Source of the DNA: a virus
DNA length: 25,866 bases
IMG/VR virus record: IMGVR_UViG_3300047457_000243
Coordinates: 1 to 25,866 of that record
Reading direction: 5' to 3' (one strand)
The notes under the pieces were generated by a model that was given only the letters and a program-made list of their open reading frames with translations, was not told the origin of the DNA and did not search any database. Positions 16,746 through 22,318 of the stretch are shown in pieces. Position 1 is the first letter of the stretch; each line of letters opens with the position of its first letter. The position numbers and the translations under genes were made by a program.

Positions 16746-17186
16746 ATGCCCTCAAATTACTTTGAGAACTACGGCATCGTCACGGTTGCGTCTGCGACTG
16801 TCACGATCACCGACGAGGCTCACGTTGGCCAGCGCGTTATCTTCAACCGCGCTGCTGGTGTGACCGCAACCCTGCCGGAAGCTACCGGCTCGGGCAACCG
16901 TTACGAGTTCATCGGCGCAGTCGATGCCTCGGGTAGCCAGATCATCAAGGTTGTCGGCAACGACACGATGGCTGGCGTGGCCTATCTGGGCAACGATAGT
17001 GCAGGTGCTTCGTGCTTCTACACTGCCGCCACCTCCGACACCATCACGCTTGATGGCTCGACCACTGGTGGCCTCAAGGGCTGGCGCGTCATCTGTGACG
17101 ACATCGCTGCCGACACTTGGGCTGTTATGGTTATGTCGGAAGCCTCTGGCACCGAAGCGACCCCGTTCTCGGCCACCGTGTCGTGA
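16746..17186 (+). CDS. Capsid decoration / minor capsid protein candidate
   Basis: This 146-aa protein starts at ATG with AAGGA at about 8 bp spacing. It contains NYGIVTVASATVTITDEAHV, VIFNRAAGVTATLPEATG, TITLDGSTTGGLKGW and a terminal GTEATPFSATVS. It is strand-rich with no membrane segment or signal. Related proteins next to SU10-like capsid genes are familiar to me as small beta-rich virion proteins and are usually interpreted as capsid decoration. Codon use resembles the capsid gene, so strong expression is likely. It is bracketed by two identical terminator hairpins, forming its own expression unit. Confidence 0.7.
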   Translation: MPSNYFENYGIVTVASATVTITDEAHVGQRVIFNRAAGVTATLPEATGSGNRYEFIGAVDASGSQIIKVVGNDTMAGVAYLGNDSAGASCFYTAATSDTITLDGSTTGGLKGWRVICDDIAADTWAVMVMSEASGTEATPFSATVS

Positions 17187-17193
17187 TAAAAGA

Positions 17194-17221
17194 GGGGCGG
17201 GCTTCGGCTCGCCCCTTATTT
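17194..17221 (+). terminator. Second copy of the UUCG terminator
   Basis: The same nine-base-pair stem and UUCG loop as at 16693 recurs here with identical stem bases, followed by TTATTT. It lies 7 bp after the decoration gene stop and just before the next small gene. Confidence 0.85.
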
Positions 17222-17225
17222 CAAA

Positions 17226-17534
17226 ATGATGGAATATCGCGTAACATGTGATGGAATATTCCGGGGTGGTGTTCGCTATCGTCGCGGGCAAATCTTACGG
17301 ATGCCGCAGGAAGTTGCGGATGTTATGCGTTTGGCCTACCCTAACCTGACTTTTGAGGACGCCCATGTCGAAGATCGCGGAGAGAATGTTCGAGGAGGAC
17401 GGGAAGATCATCGTGCAGCAGACGCACGACTTCAGCCCGGTTCTGGAACGAGCGAAAGCCCTAAAAAGCGCCGGGGCAGACAGCTTCGGGGAAAGCAAGC
17501 TGGTGGGCTTGGTGCCGATGAAGGTCTGGGCTGA
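17226..17534 (+). CDS. Small unknown protein overlapping the next gene
   Basis: This 102-aa frame starts at tandem ATGs 17226/17229. No clear ribosome binding site is present because the terminator ends just upstream. Residues 1-48 (YRVTCDGIFRGGVRYRRGQI, then LRMPQEVADVMRLAYPNLTF) look like a genuine small phage domain. The last ~55 residues are Gly/Arg-rich, low-complexity, and overlap the next gene in another frame for 170 bp. Either a real N-terminal domain has a dual-coded tail, or the 3' part is disrupted. Function unknown. Confidence 0.5.
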   Translation: MMEYRVTCDGIFRGGVRYRRGQILRMPQEVADVMRLAYPNLTFEDAHVEDRGENVRGGREDHRAADARLQPGSGTSESPKKRRGRQLRGKQAGGLGADEGLG

Positions 17535-17652
17535 GTGGGCTAAAAAATGGGGCGTCAATCCCAATGACGCAGCGGCCATGCGTGAAGTCGTTGCCCGCGA
17601 AATGAACAACAGCGACAATGCACATTTGCGTGTTTGGGAAGGGCGCTATTGA
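17365..17652 (+). CDS. Conserved hypothetical phage protein
   Basis: This 95-aa protein starts at ATG 17365, with GAGGA five bases upstream. It contains IAERMFEEDGKIIVQQTHDF, RAKALKSAGADSFGESKLVG, MKVWAEWAKKWGVNPNDAAA and a terminal NAHLRVWEGRY. I recall this pattern as a conserved protein close to the capsid gene in related phages. It has no membrane segment or known catalytic motif. A virion or head-completion role is possible from position, but I see no direct evidence. Confidence 0.75.
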   Translation: MSKIAERMFEEDGKIIVQQTHDFSPVLERAKALKSAGADSFGESKLVGLVPMKVWAEWAKKWGVNPNDAAAMREVVAREMNNSDNAHLRVWEGRY

Positions 17653-17653
17653 G

Positions 17654-17878
17654 ATGGACGTTATTGAATCTGTCATGAAGTGGATCGTGGCCCCCGTGGC
17701 CGCCTTTGTCTGGCTCATGCACCTCAAGCAGCAAAGCCATGCCACCGACATTGAGGTCTTGAAGGCCCAAGCGGCGGCCACCACCAAGGCGCATGATCTC
17801 GAAATGAAGAACCTTCAAACTCTGATCCAGAAGGTCTTTGACAAACTGGACAAGATAGAAGAGAGCCTCCGCAAATGA
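17654..17878 (+). CDS. Holin-like membrane protein (TM plus coiled coil)
   Basis: This 74-aa protein starts at ATG 17654, one base after the preceding stop. An upstream in-frame extension to 17618 lies within that gene. Residues ~6-23 (SVMKWIVAPVAAFVWLMH) form one hydrophobic segment. Residues 35-74 are a charged heptad-like coiled coil ending KVFDKLDKIEESLRK. Its position directly before the endolysin, with an ATGA overlap, suggests a class III-type holin or lysis accessory. The holin assignment is inferred from topology and context only. Confidence 0.6.
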   Translation: MDVIESVMKWIVAPVAAFVWLMHLKQQSHATDIEVLKAQAAATTKAHDLEMKNLQTLIQKVFDKLDKIEESLRK

Positions 17879-18540
17879 AGATAAACCGAGCAACCGCCGA
17901 TCTGGTCAAAGAGTTTGAGGGCTTCAGCGCGAAGGCCTATAAATGCCCGGCTGGCATCTGGACAATCGGATATGGCACCACGGCTGCCGCCAACGTCGGC
18001 ATCACGCCGAAGAGTGGCATGACTATCACGCGCAGCGACGCCGAGGGTTACCTGCACGCGGCCCTAGAGAAATTCGCCAGCCAGATCGAAGATGCCATCA
18101 CCGCCCCGATCAATGAAAACGAGTTCGGGGCCTTTGTGTCTCTGGCCTACAACATCGGGCCGGGGGCGTTTCGGAAGTCATCAGCCCTGCGCCTGTTCAA
18201 CGAGGGCGACAAGACTAAAGCTGCCAACGCCCTGCTCCTCTGGAACAAGGCAGGCGGCAAGGTGCTGAAGGGTCTGACGCGCCGCCGTGAGGCCGAGCGC
18301 AAGCTGTTCTTGACGCCTGTAGGCGGTGAGTTTGAGGGCCGCACAAGCGTGGCACAATCGACCACCATGCAGGCGTCTGCCGTGCAGATCGCATCCGGCG
18401 CTGGCGCTGGCATTGCCGCCGTTGGCGCGTTGGATGGCACGGCTCAGATCGTCGCGCTGGTGTTCGCTGGCGTCGTCGTGCTGGCGGCCCTGTGGGTCAT
18501 GCGTGAGCGCCTGAAGAAGTGGGCGGAGGGCGTGAGATGA
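17875..18540 (+). CDS. GH24 lysozyme-like endolysin with C-terminal membrane anchor
   Basis: This 221-aa protein overlaps the holin-like gene (ATGA). The N-terminal GH24 domain has Glu15 in KEFEGFSAKAY, Cys24 and Thr30 in KCPAGIWTIGYGTT. This gives the E-8-(D/C)-5-T catalytic spacing of T4-like phage lysozymes. AYNIGPGAFRKSSALRLFN and LLWNKAGGKVLKGLTRRREA follow at ~91-140. There is no N-terminal signal or SAR segment. Residues ~189-209 (QIVALVFAGVVVLAALWVM) form a strong hydrophobic segment followed by a basic tail, which implies a tail-anchored enzyme. It cleaves peptidoglycan glycan strands at lysis. The anchor is unusual for this family. Confidence 0.88.
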   Translation: MKINRATADLVKEFEGFSAKAYKCPAGIWTIGYGTTAAANVGITPKSGMTITRSDAEGYLHAALEKFASQIEDAITAPINENEFGAFVSLAYNIGPGAFRKSSALRLFNEGDKTKAANALLLWNKAGGKVLKGLTRRREAERKLFLTPVGGEFEGRTSVAQSTTMQASAVQIASGAGAGIAAVGALDGTAQIVALVFAGVVVLAALWVMRERLKKWAEGVR

Positions 18541-18722
18541 TCTGGTCTTTGGTGCTTCTGGTCTGCGACGGCGCGATGTGCGTTGCCATGAGCGGACCGA
18601 TCACCAAGACAGAAGAAGAATGTTTCGCGTCCGTCGAGGAAAACGTAACATTCGTTCAAGACCAGTACGGCCTGTCTGAGGTCGTGTCATACAAATGCAT
18701 TCCTTGGGGAAGTGAAGCATGA
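18537..18722 (+). CDS. Small Cys-containing membrane/secreted lysis-cassette protein
   Basis: This 61-aa protein starts at the ATG that overlaps the endolysin stop (ATGA). An earlier in-frame start at 18519 lies inside that gene. The N-terminus MIWSLVLLVCDGAMCVAM is hydrophobic, like a short signal or anchor. Cysteines are at 10, 15, 29 and 54, and the pattern T-E-E-E-C is followed by a mostly acidic C-terminal half ending in YKCIPWGSEA. It overlaps the spanin gene by ATGA. It may act in the periplasm during lysis, but no family is recognised. It resembles the 62-aa early protein at 22120-22308 in layout. Confidence 0.65.
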   Translation: MIWSLVLLVCDGAMCVAMSGPITKTEEECFASVEENVTFVQDQYGLSEVVSYKCIPWGSEA

Positions 18723-18937
18723 TCTTCGCACGCCTGAAAATGTGGGCGATGGGGTTTGGCCTCATCGTGGCCGCGCTGGCAGCAAGCTGGTTTAGCGGCA
18801 GAAAGTCGGCTCAGGCTGACGCCAAGCAAGAGGAGCTTGAGGGCTATGTCGAAACGCGAAAGCGCATGGATGAGATTGGCCGCATGTCTGATGCTGACGC
18901 TGCCCGTGAGTGGCTGCGTGAGCGCGGTAAGCACTGA
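18719..18937 (+). CDS. Rz-like inner-membrane spanin
   Basis: This 72-aa protein begins at an ATGA overlap with the previous stop. Residues 8-25 (MWAMGFGLIVAALAASWF) are one transmembrane segment. The rest is a charged helical coiled coil (KQEELEGYVETRKRMDEIGR) ending WLRERGKH. This is the topology of Rz i-spanins, which connect the inner membrane to an outer-membrane lipoprotein. A second reading frame starting inside this gene encodes that lipoprotein. The order holin-like, endolysin, Rz, Rz1 supports the call. Confidence 0.8.
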   Translation: MIFARLKMWAMGFGLIVAALAASWFSGRKSAQADAKQEELEGYVETRKRMDEIGRMSDADAAREWLRERGKH

Positions 18938-19073
18938 TGCGGTCTGCGCCGGGACCGAAGCGGCGCGGACGGATCATGCGGCGGCATTGGCTCACGATGG
19001 TGGGCCTCTATCGGTTATCACGGGCGCGCATCTGATCCGCTTGGTTGACGCGGGCTGCGGATATGACACCTAG
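18846..19073 (+). CDS. Rz1-like outer-membrane spanin lipoprotein
   Basis: This frame lies in a different phase from the Rz-like gene and starts within it. ATG 18846 follows AGGAG at 18831-18835 and gives 75 residues; ATG 18870 is an alternative. The sequence MRLAACLMLTLPVSGCVSAV is a short signal peptide with a perfect lipobox V-S-G-C, so the mature protein would start at Cys32 (counting from 18846). The remainder is short and hydrophilic. Overlapping Rz/Rz1 genes with the lipoprotein frame extending past the Rz stop are a classic phage arrangement. It overlaps the next gene start at 19063 by 11 bp. Confidence 0.78.
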   Translation: MSKRESAWMRLAACLMLTLPVSGCVSAVSTDAVCAGTEAARTDHAAALAHDGGPLSVITGAHLIRLVDAGCGYDT

Positions 19074-20205
19074 ACAGCAAGAGGCCGTCGAGGCCTTCAA
19101 GCGAACGGGCAACGTGGCCGAGGCTGCGCGCGAGATTGGCATAAATCGGCGCGACATGCAGAGAATGTTGAATCGTGCCGGATTCACGCCGGATGTCAGG
19201 GCAGATTATCGCATCGATCCCGCCATCGCTGACAGCATGGCAGCCGTCGGCACCAACATGATGCCGTCGCTGGCGTGGGTGAAGGTTCCGGCCAAAGACG
19301 ATGAGCCGGGCTATTCCGTCATGCTGCGCCCCGATGGGGAGCCTCCAGAGGCCGTCGCAGAGCGCATAAGGGCGGCTCTAGAGGGCATGGTCGCGTCTGA
19401 GCCTGTGGTGGCCCCGGAAACCGTCATGGCCGATCTGTGCGCCGTCTATCCGCTGATGGACGCCCACGTCGGCATGCTGGCTTGGGGCCGAGAGACAGGC
19501 GCGCAGGACTATGACTTGGCGCACGCAGCAAAAGACATGCGGCACGCCTTTGCAAAGGTGCTTGCGCTTACGCCAGCCGCCGAGCAGGCGATCCTGCTGA
19601 TCGGGGGTGACTACTTCCACAGCGATGACACCAGAGCCGAGACGCCCGCAAACCGCCACAGGCTGGACGTTGACGGGCGCTTCTGGAAGGTTCTCGACGT
19701 TGGCATCGGCATCATCGCGGAAACGGTCCACCAGCTTTTGCAGAAGCACTCACGCGTGCTGGTGCGCGTCCTGCGCGGGAACCATGACCCGCATTCCAGC
19801 ATGACGCTGAACTTTGCGCTGGCCGAGCGTTACCGAAACGAGCCTCGGATCGTGGTCGAGAAAGAGCCACGCGATCTGTTCATGATGCAGTGGGGAAAAT
19901 GCGCGATCTTCGCCCACCACGGGGACAAGGGCAAGCCGCAGCAGATGGCGTTGTATCTCTCCGATGTCTGCACCTTCTGGTCGCAAACACGCCACCGCCA
20001 CTATCTGACAGGCCACGTCCATCACGATCAGGCCAAAGACTTCGGGCCTCTTCGCTGGGAAAGCCTGCGTGCTTTCTGCCCGCCTGATGCCTACGCCGCT
20101 GGCATGGGTTACGGCGCGAGGCGCGCTTTGCAGTCTATTACCTTCCACAAGCAGGACGGGCTTGTCCTGCGCGCGCTTGACCCTATTGACAGAGTTTCGG
20201 AGTAA
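19063..20205 (+). CDS. HTH-metallophosphoesterase fusion protein
   Basis: This 380-aa protein is taken from ATG 19063; TTG 19045 is an in-frame alternative. Residues 1-45 are an HTH-like unit (AVEAFKRTGNVAEAAREIGI, then RDMQRMLNRAG). Residues ~125-370 are a calcineurin-like metallophosphoesterase. The metal motifs are D133-A-H135, G182-D183, GNHD at 239-242, AHHGD at 284-288 and GHVH at 317-320. All expected metal ligands are present, so it should be active on a phosphoester, perhaps nucleic acid. Such HTH-phosphoesterase proteins are known in phages but their substrate is unclear. It is the last rightward late gene and follows the spanins. Confidence 0.85.
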   Translation: MTPRQQEAVEAFKRTGNVAEAAREIGINRRDMQRMLNRAGFTPDVRADYRIDPAIADSMAAVGTNMMPSLAWVKVPAKDDEPGYSVMLRPDGEPPEAVAERIRAALEGMVASEPVVAPETVMADLCAVYPLMDAHVGMLAWGRETGAQDYDLAHAAKDMRHAFAKVLALTPAAEQAILLIGGDYFHSDDTRAETPANRHRLDVDGRFWKVLDVGIGIIAETVHQLLQKHSRVLVRVLRGNHDPHSSMTLNFALAERYRNEPRIVVEKEPRDLFMMQWGKCAIFAHHGDKGKPQQMALYLSDVCTFWSQTRHRHYLTGHVHHDQAKDFGPLRWESLRAFCPPDAYAAGMGYGARRALQSITFHKQDGLVLRALDPIDRVSE

Positions 20206-20207
20206 TC

Positions 20208-20306
20208 GCGAGGGGCGCTCTGGTGAAAATGAGCCGTAGCGCAGTCTGATCTTCGACCAACACAAAGCCACCCGTGACGGTTTCTTGGATGTGTTGCGCC
20301 CCTCGC
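20208..20306. repeat. Perfect 11-bp inverted repeat spanning the convergent gap
   Basis: GCGAGGGGCGC at 20208-20218 and its exact reverse complement at 20296-20306 enclose 77 bp. The arms sit just after the rightward stop (20205) and just before the leftward stop (20323), so the whole convergent gap is bracketed. There is no U-run, and the loop is long for a simple terminator. It may be a bidirectional transcription boundary or a structured RNA. I see no convincing gene in this 117-bp gap. Confidence 0.7.
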
Positions 20307-20322
20307 AATTGGTTTTAGCGGC

Positions 20323-20634
20323 TCAGCTTAACGCCCGCAACCGCTTTTCGTTCTGAATTCGCCGCAAAGTACGCTCGACCGCCGCTGGGCTGGCAGACAG
20401 TTTGACCTTGGGCTTTGTTTCCCCATCGGCGATGTCGATCCACACTTTGCTCTTTGGGCTAACCCGTTGCGGTGAAAACGGGTGCATCGGCAATGTGATT
20501 CCGAAACGCTCACAGGCTGCTGCGATGCTTGATCGATGCATCCCGTAATGATTGGCTGTTAGGCTCAGATGCCAACCTTGGTCTTTGGCGGCTTGGATCA
20601 TGTCACGGGTGATTAGTCGTCTCGGCGGTGCCAT
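20323..20634 (-). CDS. HTH-like early protein
   Basis: This 103-aa protein begins APPRRLITRDMIQAAKDQGW, then HLSLTANHYGMHRSSIAAAC and ERFGITLP. That pattern reads as a homeodomain-like helix-turn-helix. A basic C-terminal half follows (KVWIDIADGETKPKVKLSAS, then VERTLRRIQNEKRLRALS). It is the last gene of the leftward early operon and overlaps the upstream 60-aa gene by 22 bp. It is probably DNA-binding. A regulator or small packaging-type protein are both possible, with no strong family match from sight. Confidence 0.65.
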   Translation of the reverse strand: MAPPRRLITRDMIQAAKDQGWHLSLTANHYGMHRSSIAAACERFGITLPMHPFSPQRVSPKSKVWIDIADGETKPKVKLSASPAAVERTLRRIQNEKRLRALS

Positions 20635-20795
20635 TCGGCTTGGTCCTTTATTCTGTTGATCTCTGCCAAGTTCTGCTTGGCCATGTATTCGATCAGTTGC
20701 AGTTGCTCTTCAGTCACCCACCACGCGGGCAACTTGACATACCCAGCCAGCCTCAACGCCCTCGCGCCGGGGCTGTTGGAGGGGTCACGCGGCAT
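20613..20795 (-). CDS. Small conserved early protein
   Basis: This 60-aa protein contains MPRDPSNSPGARALRLAGYV, then KLPAWWVTEEQLQLIEYMAK and a charged tail. The pairing of an Arg-rich N-terminus with a WVTxEQLxLIxYMA helix is one I associate with small phage early proteins. It overlaps the zinc-ribbon gene upstream by 11 bp and the HTH-like gene downstream by 22 bp, typical of this dense operon. No catalytic or membrane feature is seen. Function unknown. Confidence 0.65.
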   Translation of the reverse strand: MPRDPSNSPGARALRLAGYVKLPAWWVTEEQLQLIEYMAKQNLAEINRIKDQAEWHRRDD

Positions 20796-20979
20796 CGTCG
20801 GCCTTCACATTCGCCCGCAGATACAGCCGCTTCGATCCGGCCCCGCATGTCGGGCATTTGGTTTCACGGACCAGCTTGCTCAGCTTCTTCACGTCCATCG
20901 GGAAGACCGCATCGGGGGTGCTGAAGTTGGTGTCGCAATCTCCGCAGCGGAAGTGCATGCGCTTGTCTAGGTCAGTCAT
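20785..20979 (-). CDS. Zinc-ribbon protein
   Basis: This 64-aa protein has C12-x2-C15 and C42-x2-C45 in FRCGDCDTNF and TKCPTCGAGS, a clear four-cysteine zinc ribbon. The start ATG is preceded by GGGAGAGAAGGG. That site lies in a 32-bp segment duplicated at 21247-21278. A nucleic-acid-binding or protein-docking role is likely. It is co-directional with the other early genes. The exact partner is unknown. Confidence 0.75.
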   Translation of the reverse strand: MTDLDKRMHFRCGDCDTNFSTPDAVFPMDVKKLSKLVRETKCPTCGAGSKRLYLRANVKADDAA

Positions 20980-21006
20980 CCCTTCTCTCCCTCAATCTCG
21001 GCCAGC
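20975..21006 (-). repeat. 32-bp direct repeat, copy 1
   Basis: Perfectly identical to 21247-21278. On the - strand it reads from a Leu-Ala-Glu-Ile-Glu-Gly-Glu-Lys-Gly coding remnant through the ribosome binding site to the ATG of the zinc-ribbon gene. Here the coding part belongs to no full-length gene. Confidence 0.9.
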
Positions 21007-21026
21007 GTGGTGCTCACGTCGACTAA

Positions 21027-21251
21027 TCATTTTTCTCTCCATGCTCTGCTCGGCCAATTCCACACGTCCTGAACGCGGCACCACCAGCCGACGAGAGGCG
21101 CGGGAACCCAGCCGGGAATGACGTTCACTGTCTCACTGACATCAAACCCATCTGCCCGCCATTCCGCCGCGTCGTTGTCGGTGCCGCGCATCGGAAAGCC
21201 CCATTCATACTGCCGCCCCCTGACAGTCACTATCCAGTTGCGAATGGTCAT
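21027..21251 (-). CDS. Small Trp-rich unknown protein between direct repeats
   Basis: This 74-aa protein contains MTIRNWIVTVRGRQYEWGFP, then NDAAEWRADGFDVSETVNVI and WVPAPLVGWWCRVQDVWNW. It carries seven or more tryptophans in 74 residues and no membrane span. The ATG overlaps the stop of the upstream 95-aa gene (ATGA). Both the start and the zone just past the stop lie in a 32-bp direct repeat, so the gene is effectively a 272-bp cassette. Function unknown. Confidence 0.65.
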   Translation of the reverse strand: MTIRNWIVTVRGRQYEWGFPMRGTDNDAAEWRADGFDVSETVNVIPGWVPAPLVGWWCRVQDVWNWPSRAWREK

Positions 21252-21278
21252 CCCTTCTCTCCCTCAATCTCGGCCAGC
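21247..21278 (-). repeat. 32-bp direct repeat, copy 2
   Basis: Perfectly identical to 20975-21006. In this copy the segment is the real 3' end of the 95-aa gene (residues ending LAEIEGEKG), the ribosome binding site and the ATG of the Trp-rich gene. Confidence 0.9.
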
Positions 21279-21535
21279 AGGGCGCGGACTTCTTTCGCAA
21301 TTAGGGACCAATCTGAGATGTAGTCTTTGGGGTTTCTTCCTTTCGAAGTCATGTGAACAACGTGCCTATCCTCAATTAGCGCAGCGGCTTTATCCAACCC
21401 CTCCACCGCCTTCGCCAGCTTGGCCTCCAGTTCTTCGATGCGGTCGGCATCAGTAACCTTGTTGCAGTTTGGGCATTCGGCTTCGAGATACATGCAGCCG
21501 CACATGCAATGCTTCACCAGTTCTTCGTCAGTCAT
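21248..21535 (-). CDS. Cys-rich N-terminal / coiled-coil early protein
   Basis: This 95-aa protein has His9 and cysteines at 10, 12, 14, 21 and 24 in KHCMCGCMYLEAECPNC, a probable zinc site. A coiled-coil segment (DRIEELEAKLAKAVEGLDKA) follows, then ISDWSLIAKEVRALLAEIEG. The design resembles small phage Ead/Lar-like accessory proteins with a metal knuckle and coil, although I cannot name a family. It is followed by an ATGA overlap with the Trp-rich gene. Its 3' end is duplicated 272 bp away. Confidence 0.65.
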   Translation of the reverse strand: MTDEELVKHCMCGCMYLEAECPNCNKVTDADRIEELEAKLAKAVEGLDKAAALIEDRHVVHMTSKGRNPKDYISDWSLIAKEVRALLAEIEGEKG

Positions 21536-21536
21536 G

Positions 21537-21725
21537 TCAGTCTCTCCATGTCTTCATCAGCAGCGAGTTCAGATGCACAACTTCACCAAGCCTCGCCATG
21601 CGCCACCTTCCCCACGCCCAGCTATAACCGTCCTCTGGGTATGACTTCCGCACCATCACGATAGGGAGCCACCCCCACTTTAGATGGATGCAAACTTGCT
21701 GTGCGTCATGCGATGGCTCACTCAT
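21537..21725 (-). CDS. Small Trp-rich early protein
   Basis: This 62-aa protein contains MSEPSHDAQQVCIHLKWGWL, then YPEDGYSWAWGRWRMARLGE and a tail ending LLMKTWRD. It is a compact aromatic and basic protein without signal or zinc motif. It overlaps the upstream gene by 4 bp and lies 1 bp before the next gene, within the leftward operon. It shares the aromatic-rich character of its neighbours at 21027 and 21722. Function unknown. Confidence 0.6.
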   Translation of the reverse strand: MSEPSHDAQQVCIHLKWGWLPIVMVRKSYPEDGYSWAWGRWRMARLGEVVHLNSLLMKTWRD

Positions 21726-22123
21726 CTCGGCCTCCGCTGCTTGCTGTCTCGCCAGTCACACGTCCCGATCTGCACCACGATGCCGGGGAAGCCGTCGATG
21801 CGGCGGTACTCGCTAGAGTCCGTGTGCCAAAAAAAACTATTACCAATGGGTTCATCCTGCCATGCATAGATTTCTCCGTCCTGATCCCGTGAAACCCACT
21901 CAGCCCACTCAGGCAACCGATCCCATGCGATCACGTCTTGGGTCTTGGGCAGGGGGACGGTGCGGCAGACGCCATGCACACCCCAATTGCCGTTAGGATG
22001 CCAAAGCCCGCCGCTGAAATAGACAAACCTCCCGCCCGCCTTTTCATGTGCTTCCAGCGCAGCCTTTTCCTCTTCGGTCAGCAGGCCATACGGCACACGG
22101 TTGTTGGTCATGTCGATGGTCAT
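21722..22123 (-). CDS. Hypothetical early protein
   Basis: This 133-aa protein has ATG at 22121-22123, with GGAG upstream. ATG 22109-22111 is an alternative. It contains VPYGLLTEEEKAALEAHEKA, GGRFVYFSGGLWHPNGNWG, DVIAWDRLPEWAEWVSRD and a terminal basic tail. The first block looks like a short helical module also seen in other phage early proteins, followed by an aromatic-rich domain. There is no catalytic motif or membrane segment. The start overlaps the stop of the next gene upstream by 4 bp. Confidence 0.65.
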   Translation of the reverse strand: MTIDMTNNRVPYGLLTEEEKAALEAHEKAGGRFVYFSGGLWHPNGNWGVHGVCRTVPLPKTQDVIAWDRLPEWAEWVSRDQDGEIYAWQDEPIGNSFFWHTDSSEYRRIDGFPGIVVQIGTCDWRDSKQRRPR

Positions 22124-22308
22124 GGTAGCATCTCCACTTCAACGGGCATGGGGGTGCACTCCATGCTGTAATCGTAGTCGAGGGCATCGCCCACGGGCAC
22201 CATCGCCTGCTTGCAGGCGGCTTCGGTCAGGAACGGGATGCCGTAGGTGCTGCCGTCGAGCGGGCCGCCGTGCATCGTGATCCAGAGGATTGCGACGTAT
22301 TCGATCAT
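22120..22308 (-). CDS. Small protein with hydrophobic N-terminus
   Basis: This 62-aa protein is taken from ATG 22306-22308, which follows GGGAGAGAG; a longer in-frame start at 22359 has no such site. It starts MIEYVAILWITMHGGPLDG, then YGIPFLTEAACKQAMVPVGD and YDYSMECTPMPVEVEMLP. The hydrophobic N-terminus, one mid Cys after T-E-A-A and one late Cys before Pro parallel the lysis-cassette protein at 18537-18722. It may be exported or membrane-bound. Function unknown. Confidence 0.6.
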   Translation of the reverse strand: MIEYVAILWITMHGGPLDGSTYGIPFLTEAACKQAMVPVGDALDYDYSMECTPMPVEVEMLP

Positions 22309-22318
22309 CTCTCTCTCC

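Noticed and set aside
20183-20308. 41-aa TTG-started frame on the - strand crossing the convergent gap
   Set aside because: No ribosome binding site, a stop just upstream, and it runs into the end of the phosphoesterase gene. Better explained by the inverted repeat region.
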